From: an uncultured Acetatifactor sp.
GTDB lineage: Bacteria; Bacillota; Clostridia; Lachnospirales; Lachnospiraceae
Direction: 5' to 3'
Assembly: GCA_934402315.1 (NCBI GenBank)
Contig: CAKRTS010000013.1
Location: 44,161-108,160 of the forward strand
DNA length: 64,000 bases
Shown here one piece after another: positions 1 to 8,159 of this stretch; positions within the stretch are counted from its first letter, which is position 1, and the number at the start of each line of letters is the position of its first letter. The notes beneath the pieces were generated by a model, which saw only the letters and a list, made by a program, of their open reading frames with translations, ran no database searches and was not told where the DNA came from. A program made the translations under genes and the position numbers.

Positions 1-147
1 GCTTTAGAGTTTATAAAAAAACTTGTGATTGCATGGGATCCTGATTTTACAAAAGTGACGCCATCAGAACGCGCAAAGCTGGAAGAGGCACAAAAGGAAA
101 TTGAGAGAGGAGAAACAGTTTCCCATGATGCTGTTAATTGGGATTGA
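1..147 (+). CDS. C-terminal end of a small protein, antitoxin-like (partial)
   Basis: The reading frame is open from the window edge for 48 codons and ends at TGA 145-147, so the start lies outside the window. The tail is charged: a Trp-Asp-Pro-Asp-Phe-Thr-Lys-Val-Thr run, then an Arg/Lys/Glu-rich helix, then a Val-Asn-Trp-Asp end. This style recalls the C-termini of short type II antitoxins and other small Firmicutes regulators, but the DNA-binding half is missing, so the family is a guess. A clean terminator follows about 40 bases downstream, consistent with the end of a transcription unit. Confidence 0.5.
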   Translation, partial: ALEFIKKLVIAWDPDFTKVTPSERAKLEEAQKEIERGETVSHDAVNWD

Positions 148-187
148 TGAGAAAACTGCCTGAAACGGTGGCTTTTTCTGTATCTTT

Positions 188-218
188 GCACCTGCCATTT
201 TGAGGGAGGTGCTTTTTT
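188..218 (+). terminator. Rho-independent terminator after the partial gene
   Basis: GCACCTGCC (188-196) pairs with GGGAGGTGC (204-212) over 8 of 9 positions with a 7-base loop, followed by six T (213-218). Confidence 0.75.
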
Positions 219-279
219 ATGTAACTTTGCAAATTGAAAGTACATAATTTGATGTGGAAATGAGTGGTGAAATTGTTGA

Positions 280-543
280 GCATATATCCGGAAAAGAAGT
301 GAGAAGAATAGCAATCATTTTTGCAGCGAATGCGCAAATAGTGGTAAGATTGAGGAACCAATAGAGGAGGATAGGGAAAAATGCGATAGGTTGCAGGAAA
401 TGTTTGAGGACACTGGCATGAATGAGAATTCATATGGGTGTAGACAACGAGCATTAGCTAGGGTTAGAACTATCGCATATGCATGTCCATGTTGTGAAAA
501 GGGGATGAAATATAAGGAAAAATATCCGTCCATAGTTTTTTGA
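280..543 (+). pseudogene. Decayed ORF remnant with paired cysteines
   Basis: This stretch is open from just after TGA 277-279 to TGA 541-543 (87 codons), but has no start codon with a ribosome-binding site near its beginning; the first in-frame ATG is more than a third of the way in. The translation carries a Cys-Ser-Glu-Cys pair near the front and Cys-Pro-Cys-Cys near the end, spaced like a zinc-ribbon or small metal-binding fold. I do not recognise the family. It may be a 5'-truncated fragment of a mobile or phage-related gene. The rest of 219-659 shows nothing else except a TATAAT at 601-606, which could be the -10 of the next gene; no good -35 is seen. Confidence 0.25.
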
Positions 544-659
544 AAAAGGAATGATGAAAAGTTGAAGTCTCGAAGTATAGTTTTTTCGTCTCCTTTATGT
601 TATAATTTAAAATTAAGACATCTGTGATGTGGCAGGTTACGGTAAAGGAGACGGAAGAT

Positions 660-1499
660 ATGAGGTGTGAGTTGCTGTCACCCGGTGAACTGGCTGACTG
701 GGCGGCCTGCATTCCGCAGGAGCTATTCGTGGAGCTGATGAACCGGAGAGAAGGGCTGTACGCGCTTGGCGTCCGCTTTCTGGACGAAGCGCAGGGTGCG
801 CTTGTATGGGAGGAAGACGAGCAGGGCGCTGCGTTGGAGAGCATATATGTCAGACCGCAGGCAAGGCGCCTCGGGCTCGGGAAAGCGTTGATACAGCGTT
901 TCCTGGAGGAGACATGGTGCGGGGAAAGAGAAATTCGCATCTCTTATGTGGAAGAGGGAGAGCGTTGTCTGCTGACACCTTTTTTGGAAAACAGCGGCTT
1001 CTTTGTTGACACGGCTGTCTTTCCGGCAGGGGCGGTCACACTCCGGCGGTTGAACGAGGAACTGCTGCCACAGCTCGGGAACAATAGGAGCGGAATCCGC
1101 CCGGTTTATCAGCTTTCCGTAAGGGAGCGGGGCGTATGTGAGAAATGGTTAAGGGAGCAGCTTGCTCTGCCGATGAAACCGTATCTTTCCACAGAACCGG
1201 CGAGCTTTGCGGCGATAAGGGGCGGCGAAGTGCAGGGAGCAGTGCTCTTGCGGAGGCAGGATGAAGGAATTACGCTGGATTATTGCTGGATCATGCAGAG
1301 CAATCCGTTGGTGCTTGCGAAGCTGCTTGCCTGTGCGATCGAGCATCTGGATGAATTATATGCGCCGGAGACGATTGTGCGGATGACGCTTTCCACAGCA
1401 CAGGCGCAGACGCTGTTTGAGCGGCTTTTCGGACAGGCAGAGGAGACGACGTATTTTTGCAGCGGAGTTTATGTAAATGACAGAGAACAAGGGGGATGA
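660..1499 (+). CDS. GNAT family N-acetyltransferase
   Basis: This 279-aa protein has the acetyl-CoA-binding signature of GNAT enzymes in its first half: a beta strand reading Leu-Glu-Ser-Ile-Tyr-Val-Arg-Pro, then Arg-Arg-Leu-Gly-Leu-Gly-Lys-Ala-Leu. The second half has no clear motif and may be a degenerate second GNAT fold. An upstream in-frame ATG (624) exists, but ATG 660 is chosen because AAAGGAG sits about 8 bases before it. The substrate cannot be told from sequence. Its stop overlaps the start of the next gene (ATGA, 1496-1499), so the two are probably translationally coupled. The protein may modify a small molecule or its partner; that is inference. Confidence 0.8.
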   Translation: MRCELLSPGELADWAACIPQELFVELMNRREGLYALGVRFLDEAQGALVWEEDEQGAALESIYVRPQARRLGLGKALIQRFLEETWCGEREIRISYVEEGERCLLTPFLENSGFFVDTAVFPAGAVTLRRLNEELLPQLGNNRSGIRPVYQLSVRERGVCEKWLREQLALPMKPYLSTEPASFAAIRGGEVQGAVLLRRQDEGITLDYCWIMQSNPLVLAKLLACAIEHLDELYAPETIVRMTLSTAQAQTLFERLFGQAEETTYFCSGVYVNDREQGG

Positions 1500-3835
1500 G
1501 AATGGGAAAGACAGGTATCATGGGGAATCAGTTGCAGAAGGAGCAGGAACACAAGCTCCAGATCAACACGCAGGAGCAGCAGACGGTAGAGACGACGGCG
1601 TTTGACGAGCGGTTTTTACAGCAGACGCAGGAAGCCTATGCGAACCAGACGGCAGAGCCGGATTCGCTCGCGTTATATAGGGAAAAGACTGCGGAAATGA
1701 AGGATACTGCCGAGCTTGGAGGGACATCCGGAAAGGGAACAAAGAGCATCAATGCCGAGAAGAAGGAGAAGATCCGCAGAAGTAAGGCGTTGACAAGCAA
1801 GGCAACTGCCTATACAGAAGAAATTTACACACAGCTGGCGCAGGTTCAGCAGGAGACGACAAAAAATGATCCTGAGCTTCAGCTTCGGTTTCTGGAACAA
1901 TACCGTTTTACGCCGCAAATGTTTGTGAGCAGCAATATCCGTGCAAATTTTAAGGAATATGTGAGTCTGGTCAGCAGTTACTACAAGCTCCAGAGATTGT
2001 ATGAGGACGGCGAGGATGCGGCGGGCATGCAGCGGTTGGAGGCACTTGCACCGGTCATGGAGGCATTTACACACAGACTTTCGGTGTACTGTCAACAGAA
2101 CAGAGTTTTCCTGAGCGGGGAAATTTTAGCCGATAAACAAAAGGCATCACAGCTGACACAGCAGGACATAGATAACTGGTACGGGCTGGTCAGTGAGTAT
2201 GAGCCGGAGACAGCAGAGCTTCCGGCAGCGCCAGAGGAGCAGCTGACGGCAGAGGAGATGCAGCAGGTTTGCGCCCAGATCCATCTGTTGCGGGAGGATG
2301 CCGAGGCAGATCCGAACAGCGATCCGGCATGGCTGGAGGATCTGCGGCTGAGAGAGCAACGCTATCAGGCCTATTATCTCCTGGCAGCCAAAAAGGCCGA
2401 ACTGGCAGGCGGCGGGGACACGGCGGAGCTGGAGCAGACGATCCGGGAACTACAGGAGGATGTCAGGAGGCTGGAACTGCGGAAACTGCGCATGGAACTG
2501 GGAATGCCGCAGGCCGGGCAGCAGACAGAGACTGTCCGCCGGACAAGAGAAGAAGCTATCTCCACGGATTCGGATAAGCTAAGTTACCAGTCAAGAGACC
2601 GTTTGGCGGCATTGAACCGCAGTTTGCAGGAGGCGGGCGGATCGCCGGATACGGTGGCGTTGATCGGGCAGTATGTACAGGGAACCAGATACCGGGTCGG
2701 CTATACCCGGGAAAGAGAGAATCTGCAGGCGGCGCGGAAAGCGGTTGAGAAGGCTTTGCAGCAGGAGAATAATGAACAGATCCGCACGGCACTTTTGGGG
2801 GTCAAGTCCTATTTTGACACAATGACAAACGGCACACTGGTGGTCCCGGAGGGGGCGGAGATCCTTGACTTTCGGAATAAGCGGCCGGAAGAGGCCGGTA
2901 CGGGCCAAAGTGGGTCTACGCGCAACGCCCTGATCCGCAAGCTGACGTATTGGAGTGACCAGAAGGATACACCGTTGTTTGCCCATGAGCCCACGGTCAA
3001 TGACCTGAAGCAGCGTCTGGTTTCCAACTGTTACATGATGGCATCCGTTGCCGGACTGGTGGAGTTTTCACCGGAGATCCTGAAAAGCTGTATCGTGGAT
3101 GAGGGGGACAGTGTGGTGGTCCGGCTCTATGAGAGAAGGGTGGTCGAGAAGGCAAAGGAACAGCCTGAGGAAGAAACGTCTGTGGAGGAATTGACGGAGG
3201 GAGAGTTACAGGAAGACCAGTTGGGGAAAGATCTGCTGAATGGCTTTGAAGTGGTGGATGACTTCGAAGAGACGGAATTGGCACCGATCTATGTGCGTGT
3301 CAGCAAGGAGATTCCCCGGATTGCCGGTGCGGATGCATTGTCTTCCGGTGCGCTCTGGATGCAGATGATAGAGAAGGCGTGTGCATTTGTGGGAAGAAAT
3401 GGGGTCAAGGGCTACCAGTCACTCTGGTACGGCGAGGTCGGATCGTTTCTGGAGCGGCTCCTTGGGATCTCCAAGGAGCCGGTGGGCACGGAGGACGAAG
3501 ACGCTTTGTTCGAAGAGATCCGCACCGCCAAAGAGCGTGGTTATGTCTATCATGCCGGATCGAAGGGCACAGCAGGCAAGGAGGACGGTCTGAACGGTGG
3601 GCACGCCTATACGGTCATGGGGGCGAAAGAGATTGACGGGAAGAAGTGCATTCTCTTAAGAAACCCCTACAGTACCTTTTCCCTCCAGTATCAGGAGAAC
3701 GGCGAGAAGACCAGAACCGGCGACCTGATCAATGTCTCCTCGGACGAGACCTACGGACAGTTCTATATCGAGGTATCGGATTTCGTCAGAACATTCGAAC
3801 GGGTGAGCCGTACCAATATCGCCGCAGGGACATAG
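1496..3835 (+). CDS. Large cytoplasmic protein with a calpain-like cysteine protease domain
   Basis: The protein has 779 aa, no signal peptide and no membrane segment. Residues 1-490 are rich in Glu, Gln, Lys and Ala and look largely helical or coiled. The C-terminal part carries what looks like the calpain (peptidase C2) triad in the right order: Cys512 in Val-Ser-Asn-Cys-Tyr-Met-Met-Ala-Ser, His703 in Gly-Gly-His-Ala-Tyr-Thr-Val, and Asn723 in Leu-Arg-Asn-Pro-Tyr-Ser. In calpains the motifs are Gly-Asp-Cys-Trp, Gly-His-Ala-Tyr and Arg-Asn-Pro-Trp-Gly, so the fit is good but not exact. Residues 555-600 are a Glu-rich insert. The start overlaps the GNAT stop by 4 bases. Function is unknown; a cytosolic processing protease or a polymorphic-toxin-like protein are both possible. 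Confidence 0.65.
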   Translation: MRMGKTGIMGNQLQKEQEHKLQINTQEQQTVETTAFDERFLQQTQEAYANQTAEPDSLALYREKTAEMKDTAELGGTSGKGTKSINAEKKEKIRRSKALTSKATAYTEEIYTQLAQVQQETTKNDPELQLRFLEQYRFTPQMFVSSNIRANFKEYVSLVSSYYKLQRLYEDGEDAAGMQRLEALAPVMEAFTHRLSVYCQQNRVFLSGEILADKQKASQLTQQDIDNWYGLVSEYEPETAELPAAPEEQLTAEEMQQVCAQIHLLREDAEADPNSDPAWLEDLRLREQRYQAYYLLAAKKAELAGGGDTAELEQTIRELQEDVRRLELRKLRMELGMPQAGQQTETVRRTREEAISTDSDKLSYQSRDRLAALNRSLQEAGGSPDTVALIGQYVQGTRYRVGYTRERENLQAARKAVEKALQQENNEQIRTALLGVKSYFDTMTNGTLVVPEGAEILDFRNKRPEEAGTGQSGSTRNALIRKLTYWSDQKDTPLFAHEPTVNDLKQRLVSNCYMMASVAGLVEFSPEILKSCIVDEGDSVVVRLYERRVVEKAKEQPEEETSVEELTEGELQEDQLGKDLLNGFEVVDDFEETELAPIYVRVSKEIPRIAGADALSSGALWMQMIEKACAFVGRNGVKGYQSLWYGEVGSFLERLLGISKEPVGTEDEDALFEEIRTAKERGYVYHAGSKGTAGKEDGLNGGHAYTVMGAKEIDGKKCILLRNPYSTFSLQYQENGEKTRTGDLINVSSDETYGQFYIEVSDFVRTFERVSRTNIAAGT

Positions 3836-3858
3836 CTTTTGTCCCGGCGAACATAAAA

Positions 3859-3885
3859 ACAGCCCGGACGATTGCCCGGGCTGTT
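3859..3885. terminator. Bidirectional terminator hairpin between convergent units
   Basis: AACAGCCCGG (3859-3868) pairs perfectly with CCGGGCTGTT (3876-3885). On the minus strand it is followed by TTTTTATG, a better T-run than on the plus strand. It probably ends the calpain-like gene and now also lies just past the broken minus-strand gene. Confidence 0.7.
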
Positions 3886-3985
3886 TCTCCCTGCAGGGGA
3901 CGTATATGGCTTTGCCGCTGACATACTGCTGAACAAGTTCAAGTACTTCCTTCGGCAGAATTTCTTCTGCACGTAAATAGCTCAT
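3875..3985 (-). pseudogene. Truncated CD3324-type small helix-turn-helix protein
   Basis: A minus-strand frame starts at ATG 3985 behind a strong AGGAGG (about 3991-3996). Its first ~37 residues match the N-terminal pattern I know from CD3324-family proteins: Met-Ser-Tyr, Glu-Glu-Ile-Leu-Pro, Glu-Val-Leu-Glu-Leu-Val-Gln-Gln-Tyr-Val, then Ile-Tyr-Val-Pro. The rest of the family, with the helix-turn-helix, is gone: the frame runs into the terminator hairpin and then antisense through the calpain-like gene to about 3656. The ribosome-binding site survives, so a junk-tailed peptide might still be made. The remainder of 3836-4261 contains no other gene; AGAACA (4148-4153) and TGTTCT (4168-4173) form a small inverted repeat before the sigma gene. 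Confidence 0.5.
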
Positions 3986-4261
3986 GATTATCCTCCTATA
4001 ATGACTGTAAGGATTCATCTGAGCTCACTGTTCAGTTTTATTGTAAGCTCAGACTACTGAGCCAGAACATATCTTTTTCTCATATATAGAGTTCTCCCTT
4101 CCATTTTTTTCTATCATATCATCGGAGATGAGAAAAACACAAGCCCAAGAACAGTTAGAATGAAAAATGTTCTAAAATATATGGTAGAATATTGCCTAAC
4201 AAATGAGCTTGACGACCGACTATATAGATGAAAGCATTGATCAATCGCTTGGAGAAACCAT

Positions 4262-4912
4262 ATGAAGAGGCATGAATTATTAAAATATTTTGACGGAGAA
4301 CTGTTGGATAAGCTGTTTGGGTTTTGCTATGCCCGCACCAGCGACAGCTATGAGGCACAGGAGCTTTGCTCGGATATTATTTTTGCACTGGTAAAGGCAG
4401 CGCATTCGGAGGGAGAAATTTCGAGTCTGTATTCCTTCATCTGGAAAGTGGCAAGGAATGTATACGCCGATTTCTCAGCCAACAGAAGAAAGCGGGCAGA
4501 TGCATTCTATGAGGGAGATGCCGATGAGATTTTTGCGGTCATTGCGGACGAAGCGCCGGACACTGACAGCGCAGAAAGGATCGGTGCGATCTATCGCAGA
4601 ATTGCTTTTCTTACAAAGGCATACCGCGAGGTGATGATCCTGTACTACATAGATGGTCTGTCTACCGCAGAGATAGCGGAGCGTCTGAATACCAGCGAGG
4701 TCGCTGTACGTCAAAGATTATTTTCAGCCAGACAGAAAGTAAGAAGCGAGGTAGAGACTATGACAGAAATGAATGAACGGCCGTTGGCACTTGACGAAAA
4801 GGAATATGTAATCTGGGGAGCGGGCGATCCCATGTGGGGAGACCCAAGAGAGGTCTCCACGAGAATGTTTTCAAAGCACATCGTCTGGCTTTGCTGTTGT
4901 TTTGCAAATTAA
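4262..4912 (+). pseudogene. Sigma-70/ECF-type sigma factor, 5' part of a gene split by a transposon
   Basis: The open frame codes 216 aa. Residues ~1-75 fit sigma region 2 (an aromatic/Arg-rich helix pair with Ser-Phe-Ile-Trp-Lys-Val-Ala-Arg-Asn), and ~105-160 fit region 4 (Tyr-Arg-Glu-Val-Met-Ile-Leu-Tyr-Tyr-Ile-Asp-Gly, then a helix-turn-helix Ser-Thr-Ala-Glu-Ile-Ala-Glu-Arg-Leu). A Trp-Gly-Asp-Pro motif follows. The last native codons end at 4894; the final five residues and the TAA at 4910-4912 come from the inserted element. Joining 4894 directly to 8241 restores one continuous frame of 541 aa. The fragment keeps both promoter-binding regions and might still act as a sigma factor without its large C-terminal domain. 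Confidence is for the split-gene call. Confidence 0.85.
4889..4894. repeat. Target-site duplication, left copy
   Basis: CTTTGC directly precedes the element and is repeated at 8235-8240. Removing the element plus one copy restores the sigma gene in frame. The true duplication could be 5 bases (TTTGC) with one chance match. Confidence 0.85.
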
Positions 4913-4950
4913 ATGATGCTCTGTTTGCTACATTAAATGATGCCGTTCAT
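4895..4950. repeat. Transposon left end with two transposase-site-like repeats
   Basis: The terminal sequence TGTTGTTTTGCAAATTAAAT resembles the inverted right end TGTTATTCGCAAATTTACCT. ATTAAATGATGC occurs twice here (4908-4919 and about 4932-4943), suggesting tandem binding sites. Confidence 0.7.
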
Positions 4951-5010
4951 GCTTGAAGAGAAACCCTTTGTCAGATTGTTTTCACCTGATTATGCAGATT
5001 ATCTGAGTTT

Positions 5011-5042
5011 TAAAAATCCTCCCTCAAAGTATTTGAGGGAGG
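5011..5042 (-). terminator. Terminator of the transposon operon
   Basis: CCTCCCTCAAA (5018-5028) pairs perfectly with TTTGAGGGAGG (5032-5042). On the minus strand it is followed by ATTTTTA, just past the stop of the last operon gene. Confidence 0.85.
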
Positions 5043-5049
5043 CGCTGAA

Positions 5050-5355
5050 TCAGTGCTGCCCAAAACTGCGTAGGGCTTCTGCTATTGTAACGGCATCGGT
5101 AACAGAAACAAAACCGGACAGTTTTTCGGTGTTCCAGAAGGTATCTGCCCAGCCTGCCAGACCGCATCCGACATCAATGGAAGGGATGCATAGACAGAGT
5201 CCAGCGGAAGACTCCCCAAGAATTGAGTGGAAGGATGACCCGCGTCCACTGATTAATAGTTCCCAGAAGCTGCCTTCATCGTGGAGCAGTTCCCAGCTTC
5301 CGGTCCATTCCTGAAAATAGTCATTCTCGTAGGTATGTCTGCATGTAAATTCCAT
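5050..5355 (-). CDS. Small protein of the transposon operon, function unknown
   Basis: This 101-aa product is the last gene of the transposon operon. It starts 9 bases after the ATPase stop, with AGGAGG (5361-5366) overlapping that stop, so it is very likely translated. The sequence has many Trp, Ser and Gly and several Cys, with no signal peptide, no membrane segment and no motif I recognise. Two Cys lie in Leu-Cys-Leu-Cys-Ile-Pro. A role in target choice, immunity or host interaction is possible given its place beside the ATPase, but this is inference. It could also be a passenger. Confidence 0.65.
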   Translation of the reverse strand: MEFTCRHTYENDYFQEWTGSWELLHDEGSFWELLISGRGSSFHSILGESSAGLCLCIPSIDVGCGLAGWADTFWNTEKLSGFVSVTDAVTIAEALRSFGQH

Positions 5356-5364
5356 ACGTACCTC

Positions 5365-6171
5365 CTATCCCAGTTCGCAGTCACTGACTGCCTGCATGAC
5401 GATGTCTGCTGTAATAAACTCCGCTTTGCTGCTGTCACCTATGAGCAGGCTGGCATTGCAGAACTTGTTGATCAGACGCGCAGTCCCGTCAGCAGCATTC
5501 AGGACAGCTTCCATTGCAGCAGCTTCAAAGACGGTCTGGTTACAGCCGGCACCTTTTAATTTTTCGGAAATGTAATAACGCCCTTCGTCTTTGGACATAC
5601 CCTCCAGGTTATAGTTCATGACAATCCGCTGGCGGAGAGGTTCGTGGACACCAAGATTTAAGGTAGCATTGAGCTTGGGGAGACCGGCAAGCAGTATCAC
5701 TGCCCGGTCTCTGGAATCCATTTCGAAATTGAAAAGGATCTTCAGATCATTCAGGATGGCATTATTGATGTAGTTGGCTTCATCTATGATGATGACCGGA
5801 GTCTTGCGCTTTTCAACGGAAAGGCGGGTTATTTCCTCCTGAATCATCCGGAAGTTATCGGGTTTTTTATAGGCAGGCTCTGCCCCCAGTTCCCGTACGA
5901 GATTCCGGTAGAAATCGTTTGCCGTAAGAGTGGAAAGGCTGGAATACACAACCCGGTATAAAGAAGGATTGAGTTCCCTTGACCAGTTTCTTATGACCGT
6001 GGTTTTGCCACGACCGGGGCTGCCGGTCAGAAGACCAAACCCTTTGGTTTTTGCAAGATAGTCAAGCCGGAATAACGACTCCCTGTATTCTGCAGTATCC
6101 ACAAGTATCTCTTTGGAATTCCTGATAAACGGATTGAATTCCAGACCGTATCTTGTAAAGTAATCCATCAT
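5365..6171 (-). CDS. AAA+ ATPase, transposition helper (TniB/TnsC/ExeA-like)
   Basis: This 268-aa protein opens with Tyr-Gly-Leu-Glu-Phe-Asn-Pro-Phe, typical of ExeA/TniB-type ATPases. Walker A is Gly-Ser-Pro-Gly-Arg-Gly-Lys-Thr-Thr near residue 50 and Walker B is Val-Ile-Ile-Ile-Asp-Glu-Ala-Asn near residue 130. A sensor-like Leu-Leu-Ala-Gly-Leu-Pro follows, and an Arg-Gln-Arg stands in the usual arginine-finger region. In such transposons the ATPase polymerises on target DNA and activates the integrase. Its ATG overlaps the stop of the integrase gene by 4 bases (6168-6171), giving coupled translation and probably fixed stoichiometry. Confidence 0.88.
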   Translation of the reverse strand: MMDYFTRYGLEFNPFIRNSKEILVDTAEYRESLFRLDYLAKTKGFGLLTGSPGRGKTTVIRNWSRELNPSLYRVVYSSLSTLTANDFYRNLVRELGAEPAYKKPDNFRMIQEEITRLSVEKRKTPVIIIDEANYINNAILNDLKILFNFEMDSRDRAVILLAGLPKLNATLNLGVHEPLRQRIVMNYNLEGMSKDEGRYYISEKLKGAGCNQTVFEAAAMEAVLNAADGTARLINKFCNASLLIGDSSKAEFITADIVMQAVSDCELG

Positions 6172-7412
6172 TCCTCACCTCTGCATAAGTGTACTTTCCC
6201 GCGCTTAACAAAGGCATTTTCCGTTTTGTTAAGCAGGCGGATTGGAGTGAGCGTGCCGTCAGCCTCGACAACAAAAAGGTCTTTTAAATCAGCAGAATAC
6301 CGGAGGCGGATGTGCTGCTTTGCAAAGCGGCAGTCCACTTCGTATTCCACCTGGTCAATGGTAATCACGCTGTCAGCCGAGACTTTCCGCCCGATTTCAA
6401 GAAGAAAGCTGTGCCCGATCTCTTCCTCGGAGAGCCGGTGGAACAGATTCGGTTCCGAGAAATATCTGTCCTGCGGGGACATCCCCTTGAGAGAGGAATG
6501 CGGTGACTGGTTATAGGTCTGTACATAGGCAAACAGATTTTCCTTAAGCTCTTCCAGTGAATGGAATTCCCGGATATCAAGGCTGGCCATCCACTGGTCC
6601 TTCATGGTACGGAACCAGCGCTCGATTTTTGCTTTCTGTGTCGGAGTGTAGGGCTGGTCATAATGAATGACAGAACCGATACGGGCTGCAAGCAGCTCCA
6701 TCTGCCTGTTCTTGTAGCTTTTACCATTGTCAAAGTTAAAAAGCTGCGGGCGACCGTATTTGGCAACGGCAGACCTGATCACCGACATGAGATTTACAAA
6801 GTTATCATGAAAAAAGACATCAATGCCGACGATGAAGCGGCTTGCATCATCAATTAGTGCAATGATATATACCCTGTGCTTTTTGCCATCGACCGTTTTC
6901 AGATAAGGTCCGACGCTGGAATCCCCGCACCAGACTTCGTTGATGTGGGGTCTTTCGTAACGGCGCATATCGGGATTTGTGGTAGTCTTAAGCTGGACTG
7001 CCAGCTGGTTGACATAGCGGTTAATGGTGGATTCCGATATTTCCCCACTTTTGATGCTGCCATTGTCCCGAAGCTGTCTGAAAATGGCTGAGGCAGACAT
7101 ACGGGGATAATTCTCTTTCAGATAGCGGATTTGTTCCTGAAGATCGTCATCAAGCTTCCTTGGCCTGCCTTCGTCAACGCGTCCCTGCGGAATGAGTGCA
7201 TCAAAACCGCCCCTGCGGTAGTTGCGGCACCATCGTTCAATCGTGGCGGGTGCAAAGTGCTTGAGTGTGCCGTCAGGAGCAATGGTTCCTTTGTTTGAGG
7301 CATCACGATAAAAGGCTTCCAGAGAGGAGTAGTTTTCCGGAAGTCCAGAGAGGACTGGCGATATCACTGAGTAGCGCATCAGGGCAATATCATGCTGTTT
7401 TTCCTGATCCAT
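6168..7412 (-). CDS. DDE integrase-core transposase
   Basis: The protein has 414 aa. The first ~160 residues contain helix-turn-helix DNA-binding segments (Phe-Ala-Pro-Ala-Thr-Ile-Glu-Arg-Trp, later Ser-Ala-Ser-Ala-Ile-Phe-Arg-Gln-Leu). The integrase core follows, with likely catalytic acids in Trp-Cys-Gly-Asp-Ser-Ser, Asn-Phe-Asp-Asn-Gly and Lys-Ala-Lys-Ile-Glu-Arg-Trp-Phe, the usual D,D(35)E order. A Mu-type C-terminal beta domain follows. It has a strong AGGAGG before ATG 7412. It should cut and join the element ends, helped by the ATPase gene it overlaps. All three acids are present, so the enzyme looks intact. Confidence 0.92.
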   Translation of the reverse strand: MDQEKQHDIALMRYSVISPVLSGLPENYSSLEAFYRDASNKGTIAPDGTLKHFAPATIERWCRNYRRGGFDALIPQGRVDEGRPRKLDDDLQEQIRYLKENYPRMSASAIFRQLRDNGSIKSGEISESTINRYVNQLAVQLKTTTNPDMRRYERPHINEVWCGDSSVGPYLKTVDGKKHRVYIIALIDDASRFIVGIDVFFHDNFVNLMSVIRSAVAKYGRPQLFNFDNGKSYKNRQMELLAARIGSVIHYDQPYTPTQKAKIERWFRTMKDQWMASLDIREFHSLEELKENLFAYVQTYNQSPHSSLKGMSPQDRYFSEPNLFHRLSEEEIGHSFLLEIGRKVSADSVITIDQVEYEVDCRFAKQHIRLRYSADLKDLFVVEADGTLTPIRLLNKTENAFVKRGKVHLCRGEE

Positions 7413-7470
7413 AAGCGGATCCTCCTTTCCTTTTTCCTTAAGTATAAAGAGTTTATGGAGCAGGGTCGTG

Positions 7471-7998
7471 TCAGGTTATGTGGTATCTGAAAAAAAGAAG
7501 ATTCGGGGTGCGGTGAATCTGCATGAACTGCCTGCAGAAAGTGCGGAGACAGTTTCCGACCAGATCAGAAACGGGGTGGAGAGAAATGCGCTCTGACAAG
7601 AGTTTCTGTTTCCAGTGTCTTAAATACTGACGAATCACATACCGGAAGCTGCTTTCGTCAACGGAATCCATGTTTCTGAGTCCTTCAGCGGTTGGACGGT
7701 CGCTTTCATATGCATCGATGACAGAGATAGGATCCTTTAAGGACAACTGGGAATAGGGAACCATGGAGGAAAGCAGTAAGGCATGAGTCTTTCCACAGGA
7801 TTCACAACGAACCCTGCAGATGCGAAAGCAGAGCTTACCACCGGGTACTTTGATGCAGCGGTGATAGTAAGCATGGACAGAAAGGCATCCTGCCTGCCCG
7901 CAGGAGCATCTGAGCCGGTGGAGCTGGAGGTTAGCGATTACATGATTATAAAAATCTGGAGTTAAAGGATTGCTTTCTTCGACGTAAAGAGTTATCAT
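7471..7998 (-). CDS. DUF6431-type zinc-ribbon protein of the transposon
   Basis: This 175-aa protein is the first gene of the element's operon. It has a four-cysteine cluster, Cys-Ser-Cys-Gly-x-x-Gly-Cys, followed by Cys-x-x-x-Cys-Glu-Ser-Cys-Gly-Lys-Thr-His, which looks like a zinc-binding N-terminal domain. A helical domain with Asp-Pro-Ile-Ser-Val-Ile-Asp-Ala-Tyr and an Arg/Lys-rich tail follow. I recall similar proteins travelling with DDE/ATPase pairs in Clostridia under the DUF6431 name. A DNA-end-binding or target-site role is likely, but this is inference from place and zinc ribbon. The ribosome-binding site before ATG 7998 is weak. Confidence 0.72.
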   Translation of the reverse strand: MITLYVEESNPLTPDFYNHVIANLQLHRLRCSCGQAGCLSVHAYYHRCIKVPGGKLCFRICRVRCESCGKTHALLLSSMVPYSQLSLKDPISVIDAYESDRPTAEGLRNMDSVDESSFRYVIRQYLRHWKQKLLSERISLHPVSDLVGNCLRTFCRQFMQIHRTPNLLFFRYHIT

Positions 7999-8042
7999 GG
8001 TCTTGCTTTAAACACACGGGCATCGCCGGTGCGTTGAGGGTT

Positions 8043-8087
8043 GAGGCAGGAAACCGAACTTTGGTCGGGGAGGTTCCTGCCTCTTTT
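8043..8087 (+). terminator. Strong hairpin at the transposon right end
   Basis: GAGGCAGGAAACC (8043-8055) pairs with GGTTCCTGCCTC (8072-8083), with one bulged base, followed by TTTTAT on the plus strand. Read plus, it is a terminator that would stop host transcripts entering the element. Read minus, it is a stable hairpin in the operon's 5' leader. Both shield transposase expression. Confidence 0.6.
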
Positions 8088-8159
8088 ATACCAACAGTTA
8101 CAAGACTATGATAATACAAGAAGGCACAGGATAAAACAATCTGAAGGAAAATGGGTCAG

